Shown: one piece after another, positions 60,774-64,000 of the stretch
Numbering within the stretch: the first letter of the stretch is position 1
How the letters are laid out: every line of letters starts with the position of its first letter
NCBI RefSeq assembly: GCF_010974945.1
Contig: NZ_JAAIVB010000010.1
Span: 32,570 to 96,569 of the forward strand
From: Noviherbaspirillum galbum
GTDB lineage: Bacteria; Pseudomonadota; Gammaproteobacteria; Burkholderiales; Burkholderiaceae_D
Length of the DNA: 64,000 nt
Direction: 5' to 3'
The notes under the pieces: generated by a model
What the model was told of the DNA's origin: nothing
The model's input: the letters and a program-made list of their open reading frames with translations, nothing else
Databases searched by the model: none
Program-made: the position numbers and the translations under genes

Positions 60774-61238
60774 TCAGCGGCCGAAGCGCAGGTGGATTTC
60801 CATGCCCTCGGCAGCGGCGCCCATGTGCCGGACCGCCATCTTGTCGCCCGCGCCGAGGACCTTGAAGATCGACTGGTAGAAACCTTCGAGCAGGGCGGCG
60901 GTCCAGTTGATCGTCTGCTGGCCGAATGCCTCCGCCAGTGGCGACGCATAGTGGACGATGTCCATGCCGCCCTTGACCTCGTTCAGCGCGACCCAGCCCC
61001 AGTTCACATGGGCCCAGTAGGCATTGAGGCGCTCCTGCAGCTGGTCGAGGGTTTGCACGCTCTGGAAGTGCTCGCTGGCGCTCGCCGCCATGCGGCCGCC
61101 GATCGCGTGGAACAGGCGCGCCAGGTCGCCTTCGTCGGCAGATCCCGCCAGTTCGGAACCCATTGCCCGCAGCACGGGCAGCCATTGGACCGAAACCTGT
61201 TGGCCACGGAAGTATTTTTCCAGAGTGTCTGTAGTCAT
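60774..61238 (-). CDS. bcsD: BcsD, cellulose synthase subunit D
   Basis: Encodes 154 residues from ATG 61238, AGGAC upstream. It matches AxCesD-type BcsD: TLEKYFRGQQVSVQWLPVLRAM, FHAIGGRMAAS, ERLNAYWAHVNWGWV and VHYASPLAEAFG. BcsD forms octameric rings or filaments that organise synthase complexes so chains assemble in order. It is the first gene of the nine-gene bcs operon, so the promoter lies in the region 61239-61994. Confidence 0.87.
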   Translation of the reverse strand: MTTDTLEKYFRGQQVSVQWLPVLRAMGSELAGSADEGDLARLFHAIGGRMAASASEHFQSVQTLDQLQERLNAYWAHVNWGWVALNEVKGGMDIVHYASPLAEAFGQQTINWTAALLEGFYQSIFKVLGAGDKMAVRHMGAAAEGMEIHLRFGR

Positions 61239-61451
61239 GCGCAAATGTCCTCGGCCCAGAAACGAAAGATGTTTTTTTGGCGAAGCGGCAGGCAACCTTG
61301 GCGTACCATCGGGTTGATATGAATCGTAACAACCCTTGCGCAATCCGCTTGCAATTAGATGTTAATTATAATTGTGTTTTCCTCGAATTTCGCATCGGCA
61401 ACAATAACTCGCAAGGGGTTGTGTCCGAAAGAACGCATTTCCCTCCGGTTG

Positions 61452-61469
61452 TATTTCCATACGGAAATA
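61452..61469. promoter_or_regulatory. Inverted repeat upstream of bcsD
   Basis: TATTTCC-ATAC-GGAAATA, 7-base perfect arms around 4 bases, 214 bases before the bcsD start. The arm and spacer lengths equal those of the dyad upstream of bcsE (42082-42099), though the sequences differ. Confidence 0.5.
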
Positions 61470-61520
61470 ATTGACGGATTTCCGCCTTGCCTAGGCTTGG
61501 CGCGCAAATGAACCGGCAAT

Positions 61521-61551
61521 AAAAAACCGCGGCCGTGTTTCCACGTCGCGG
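61521..61551 (-). terminator. Minus-strand intrinsic terminator with no clear gene before it
   Basis: On the minus strand: CCGCG-A-CGTG-GAAA-CACG-GC-CGCGG followed by TTTTTTATT. The stem has nine pairs with a small asymmetry. It would end a transcript coming from about 61560-61990, where no convincing gene is seen, so a small RNA or short ORF may be present. Confidence 0.72.
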
Positions 61552-61994
61552 CGCGTGCCGGGGATGCCCGGACAGGGCAACTCACCCTTCCTTCGAATGT
61601 TTTTTCAGAGCCCGGCGACCAGCGTCGCCGTTGACCCGGTCGTTGCATTTCCGGTCACGGTAGCCGTCTGCAAGCTGACGCCATCACTGAATTCCGGCAC
61701 CGACGCGCAGCTGGCATTCGTCGTTGCCGAGGCGTCCATGGTCGCGGTGGCCGTGGCATCGGTGATCGTTCATCGTGCCCATCCTTGGTTGCCTGTGAAT
61801 GGGGCGACTATATCTACGGCCTCGGGGCAGATCTGCCTTGAAGGTGCAAAGGCCGGTAAAGAAGAGTAAAGAGCGATGCCAGGCTGGCCATTTACCTGAA
61901 TTTACCTCCGCTGTCACCGATTTACAGGGACGGGGCGGACAATCCGGTCCATGCATTCGCGCATCCCAGGCTAACGTTCACAGGAGAACAAGAC

Positions 61995-62564
61995 ATGACT
62001 TCGCTTTTTCGCTTTTCCGGCAAGGCCAGGCTGATCGCCGCCATCGCGGCCAGTCTGCCGCTGTTCGCGGGAGCCATGCCGCCGGGCATGGACATGCCCA
62101 TGGCGCACGGCCACGACATGCGCGGCGAGGATAGGCATGGCAACCATGGACCGCATGGCGGCGGACTGATGCCGCTGCTGCACGGCCTGACGCTGGACGA
62201 GGCGCAGCAGGACAAGATCTTCCAGATCCACCATGCGCTGGAACCCCAGGTGCGGGACCAGCACAAGGCACTGATGAAAGCCCGCAAGGCTTTGTCCGAG
62301 CTGGCCTTGTCCGGCCAGTACAGCGATGCCAGGGGCAAGCCGATCGCCGACGCGATCGCCCGCTCGTCGGGAGAACTGGCCCTGCTCCATGCGCGTGCCG
62401 AAAGCCAGATCCTTGCCGTGCTCACGCCTGAGCAGCGGGCCAGCGTCGAGACCACGCGCAAGCGCATGGAAGCGGAGCGGGGCAGGCCGATGCCCGGCAT
62501 GCAGGGCACGCCGCCCGGTGCGCCTGGCGCGCAGATGCCTCCCATGCCTCCAGCCCAGCGCTAG
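61995..62564 (+). CDS. Spy/CpxP-family periplasmic protein
   Basis: Encodes 189 residues; CACAGGAGAAC lies upstream. Signal peptide ending at PLFAGAMP, then a His/Met-rich stretch (MDMPMAHGHDMRG, HGNHGPHGGG) and a long helical region with two LTxxQ-type motifs (LTLDEAQ, LTPEQR), the signature of Spy/CpxP chaperones. A Pro/Met-rich tail follows. It should protect periplasmic proteins or sense metal and envelope stress. It stands next to a CpxR/CpxA-like pair that probably controls it. Confidence 0.84.
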   Translation: MTSLFRFSGKARLIAAIAASLPLFAGAMPPGMDMPMAHGHDMRGEDRHGNHGPHGGGLMPLLHGLTLDEAQQDKIFQIHHALEPQVRDQHKALMKARKALSELALSGQYSDARGKPIADAIARSSGELALLHARAESQILAVLTPEQRASVETTRKRMEAERGRPMPGMQGTPPGAPGAQMPPMPPAQR

Positions 62565-62608
62565 CGCTTTCGCTCCCTTTCTTCCCGTGATTGCGGCGAC
62601 GGGAATTT

Positions 62609-62637
62609 CCACGCCTTCGATGAAGGCGTGGCTTTTT
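62609..62637 (+). terminator. Intrinsic terminator after the Spy-like gene
   Basis: Perfect 10-base stem CCACGCCTTC / GAAGGCGTGG with loop GAT, then CTTTTT. It separates the Spy-like gene from the downstream regulator pair. Confidence 0.92.
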
Positions 62638-62758
62638 CCATTTCAAGGCGGTGGCATCTCCGGTAAATTCCTGTAAAGATAAGCTGCCCGAGAAGGCGCG
62701 TTTTCACGGTCGCGCTTATCATGGCGCACCTCCCCAACCCGATGCATGAAGTAAACAC

Positions 62759-63448
62759 ATGGCAAGAGTCCTGCTGATCGATGACGACGTGGAACTGGTT
62801 GAAATGCTCAAGGAATACCTCGAGCAGGACGGCTTCACCGTGCATGCCGCCCATGACGGCCAGCAAGGCTTGGTCGCCGCGCTGACGGGGCACTTCGACA
62901 TTGCCGTGCTGGACGTGATGATGCCCAAGGTCGATGGCGTGGACACCCTGCGCCGCCTGCGCCGCGACAGCCAGATGCCGGTGCTGATGCTGACCGCCAA
63001 GGGCGACGACATGGACCGCATCCTCGGACTGGAACTCGGCGCGGACGATTACGTGCCCAAGCCCTGCACCCCGCGCGAACTGAGCGCGCGCCTGCGCGCC
63101 ATCCTGCGCCGCGCGCGGCCGGCGCAGGAAGACAGCGATGCCCCATCGCACCTCGTTGCCGGCCCGCTCGAAATGTGGCCCGAGCAGCGCCGCGCGCAAT
63201 GGAGCGGCACCCCCGTCGAACTCACCAGCACAGAATTCAACCTGCTCGAAGTCCTGCTGCGCAATGCCGGCAAGACGGTCAGCAAGAACGAGCTGTCCGA
63301 GAAGGCGCTCGGACGTCCGCTGGCGCGCTTCGACCGCAACGTCGACGTCCACATGAGCAGCCTGCGCCAGAAGCTGGGCGTGCTGCCAGATGGACGTTCC
63401 TGCATCCAGACCGTGCATCGCCAGGGCTACCTGCTGCTGAAGGCCTGA
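62759..63448 (+). CDS. cpxR: OmpR-family response regulator, CpxR-like
   Basis: Encodes 229 residues. Receiver domain (1-115) with acidic residues in LLIDDDVEL, phosphoacceptor Asp in IAVLDVMMPKVDG and Lys in YVPKPC; a winged-helix DNA-binding domain follows (about 130-228: LTSTEFNLLEVLLRNAGKTVSKNELSEKALGR, DVHMSSLRQKLG). It resembles CpxR. It lies just upstream of a CpxA-like kinase and downstream of a Spy/CpxP-like gene, a Cpx-type layout. Confidence 0.88.
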   Translation: MARVLLIDDDVELVEMLKEYLEQDGFTVHAAHDGQQGLVAALTGHFDIAVLDVMMPKVDGVDTLRRLRRDSQMPVLMLTAKGDDMDRILGLELGADDYVPKPCTPRELSARLRAILRRARPAQEDSDAPSHLVAGPLEMWPEQRRAQWSGTPVELTSTEFNLLEVLLRNAGKTVSKNELSEKALGRPLARFDRNVDVHMSSLRQKLGVLPDGRSCIQTVHRQGYLLLKA

Positions 63449-63450
63449 CG

Positions 63451-64000
63451 GTGGGCCGGCTTTTCTGGAAGATCTTCTTCTCCATCTGGCTTGCCCAGGC
63501 CATCGTCGTCATGACGGTCAGCGGCGGCATCTGGATCAAGGACAGGCATCGCGCCCGCCTGGCGGAAAGCATCGAACTGGGGCCGCCGGCCAATTTCCTG
63601 CTGGACGCCGCCGTCGCCACGCTGCGCGCGGGCGGCACCCGGGCGCTGCGCGAGCTGCTCGAGCAGAACCGCCGCGAGCAGATCTACGTGATCGACGACC
63701 AGGGACGCGACCTGCTCGGCCGCGACGTCAACCAGGCCACGCTGGCCCAGGTCAGGCAACTGCGCGAACAGAACGCCTATACCCATGCCATACGTTCCAT
63801 CGTTGCCGAGGACGGCGGCAACTGGCTGCTCTATGCGATGCGGCGCATGCCACCCGGGCCAGCACCGGGCGGGCCCGAGGCCGCCGGTGGTCCGCCGCCG
63901 GAGCGCCGAGGCGACCATCCGGGCGCGCCGCCCATGCCGGACCTCCGCGCATCCGGGCAGGCAGGGCCGCCGCCCGGGCCTCCTCCGGGCGCACCCGAGG
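63451..64000 (+). CDS. cpxA: CpxA-like sensor histidine kinase, cut by the window edge
   Basis: Begins at GTG 63451, two bases after the regulator's stop, and stays open for 183 codons to the window edge. The first membrane helix (about 5-26, FWKIFFSIWLAQAIVVMTVSG) is followed by a periplasmic domain with LREQNAYTHAIRSIVAEDGGNWLLYAMRRMPPG and a Pro/Gly-rich segment. The second membrane helix, HAMP and kinase domains lie beyond the window. The pairing with a CpxR-like gene and a Spy/CpxP protein supports a CpxA role. Confidence 0.78.
   Translation, partial: MGRLFWKIFFSIWLAQAIVVMTVSGGIWIKDRHRARLAESIELGPPANFLLDAAVATLRAGGTRALRELLEQNRREQIYVIDDQGRDLLGRDVNQATLAQVRQLREQNAYTHAIRSIVAEDGGNWLLYAMRRMPPGPAPGGPEAAGGPPPERRGDHPGAPPMPDLRASGQAGPPPGPPPGAPE

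Larger units (their letters stand above)
61239..61994. other. Long intergenic region upstream of the bcs operon
   Basis: About 755 bases between bcsD (minus) and the Spy-like gene (plus). 61340-61480 is AT-rich and holds a TATAAT-like -10 on the minus strand (61375-61380) and a perfect dyad at 61452-61469. A minus-strand terminator lies at 61521-61551, and upstream of it a 44-codon minus frame (61605-61739), rich in Thr and Ala, lacks a ribosome binding site. The part 61740-61990 shows nothing clear. Confidence 0.5.

Noticed and set aside
61605..61739. 44-codon minus frame as a gene
   Set aside because: No ribosome binding site and unusual Thr/Ala composition; kept only as part of the terminator finding.
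1..64000. tRNA, rRNA, insertion sequences, prophage or CRISPR
   Set aside because: I saw no transposase, integrase, tail or Cas protein among the reading frames and no tRNA-like cloverleaf or repeated array while reading; a tRNAscan or IS search could still find a missed element.

Overview
The window looks like chromosome of a high-GC betaproteobacterium. The gene content (formate dehydrogenase cluster with a DUF3305 partner, PcaQ- and PobR-type regulators, a short type IV pilin, a BcsD-type operon with BcsE) suggests Burkholderiales, probably Oxalobacteraceae (Noviherbaspirillum, Herbaspirillum or Massilia relatives). That placement comes from reading the proteins, not from a database search. 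I see no rRNA, tRNA, CRISPR array, transposase or prophage, so this is ordinary chromosome with several accessory modules.

Layout. 1-1 kb: a cut-off exported protein and a small membrane protein. 1-8.2 kb (minus): a periplasmic formate dehydrogenase operon (TorD-type chaperone, Tat-target peptide, Cys-type FdhA, FdhB, lipoprotein, cytochrome b subunit, lipoprotein, DUF3305 protein). 8.4-10 kb: HpaI-type aldolase and a solute-binding protein. 10.2-14.9 kb: a copper module (DUF411 protein; His-rich protein, small exported protein, TolC-type lipoprotein, multicopper oxidase, CusF-like chaperone) with a textbook CueR/MerR-type promoter. 15-18 kb: PcaQ-like and PobR-like regulators and a TetR with a palindromic operator. 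18-20 kb: thioredoxin-like and Asp-box proteins. 20-24 kb: hydrolase, short-chain dehydrogenase and Baeyer-Villiger-type monooxygenase, divergent from a TetR with a palindrome between them. 24-28.6 kb: histidine kinase/response regulator pair, DUF2076 protein, Sel1 protein, and pilA behind a sigma-54 promoter. 28.6-32.3 kb (minus): a DNA-repair operon (radical SAM protein, DUF4130-UdgX fusion, UvsE) behind a near-consensus LexA box.

34-61 kb is the most unusual part: two polysaccharide operons and a divergent gene that together look like a hybrid of cellulose (Bcs) and poly-N-acetylglucosamine (Pga) machinery. One operon (41.9 to 34.4 kb) has BcsE, a TPR/beta-barrel protein, a GT2 synthase with intact catalytic motifs, a small membrane protein and a NodB-type deacetylase. 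The other (61.2 to 49.4 kb) has nine tightly packed genes: BcsD, a BcsP/R-like protein with repeated motifs, BcsQ, a BcsA homologue whose catalytic motifs are eroded, BcsB, a BcsC-like TPR protein without a barrel, a TPR protein, a second BcsQ-like ATPase and a GH18-type hydrolase. A deacetylase paralogue that has lost its metal-binding histidines diverges from bcsE. My inference is that the GT2 of the first operon is the working synthase, the Bcs parts act as scaffold and export, and the product may carry amino sugars rather than being plain cellulose.

44-49 kb holds a chemoreceptor, a TPR glycosyltransferase-like protein and an EF-hand protein. The right end (62-64 kb) has a Spy/CpxP-like protein followed by a CpxR-like regulator and a cut-off CpxA-like kinase.
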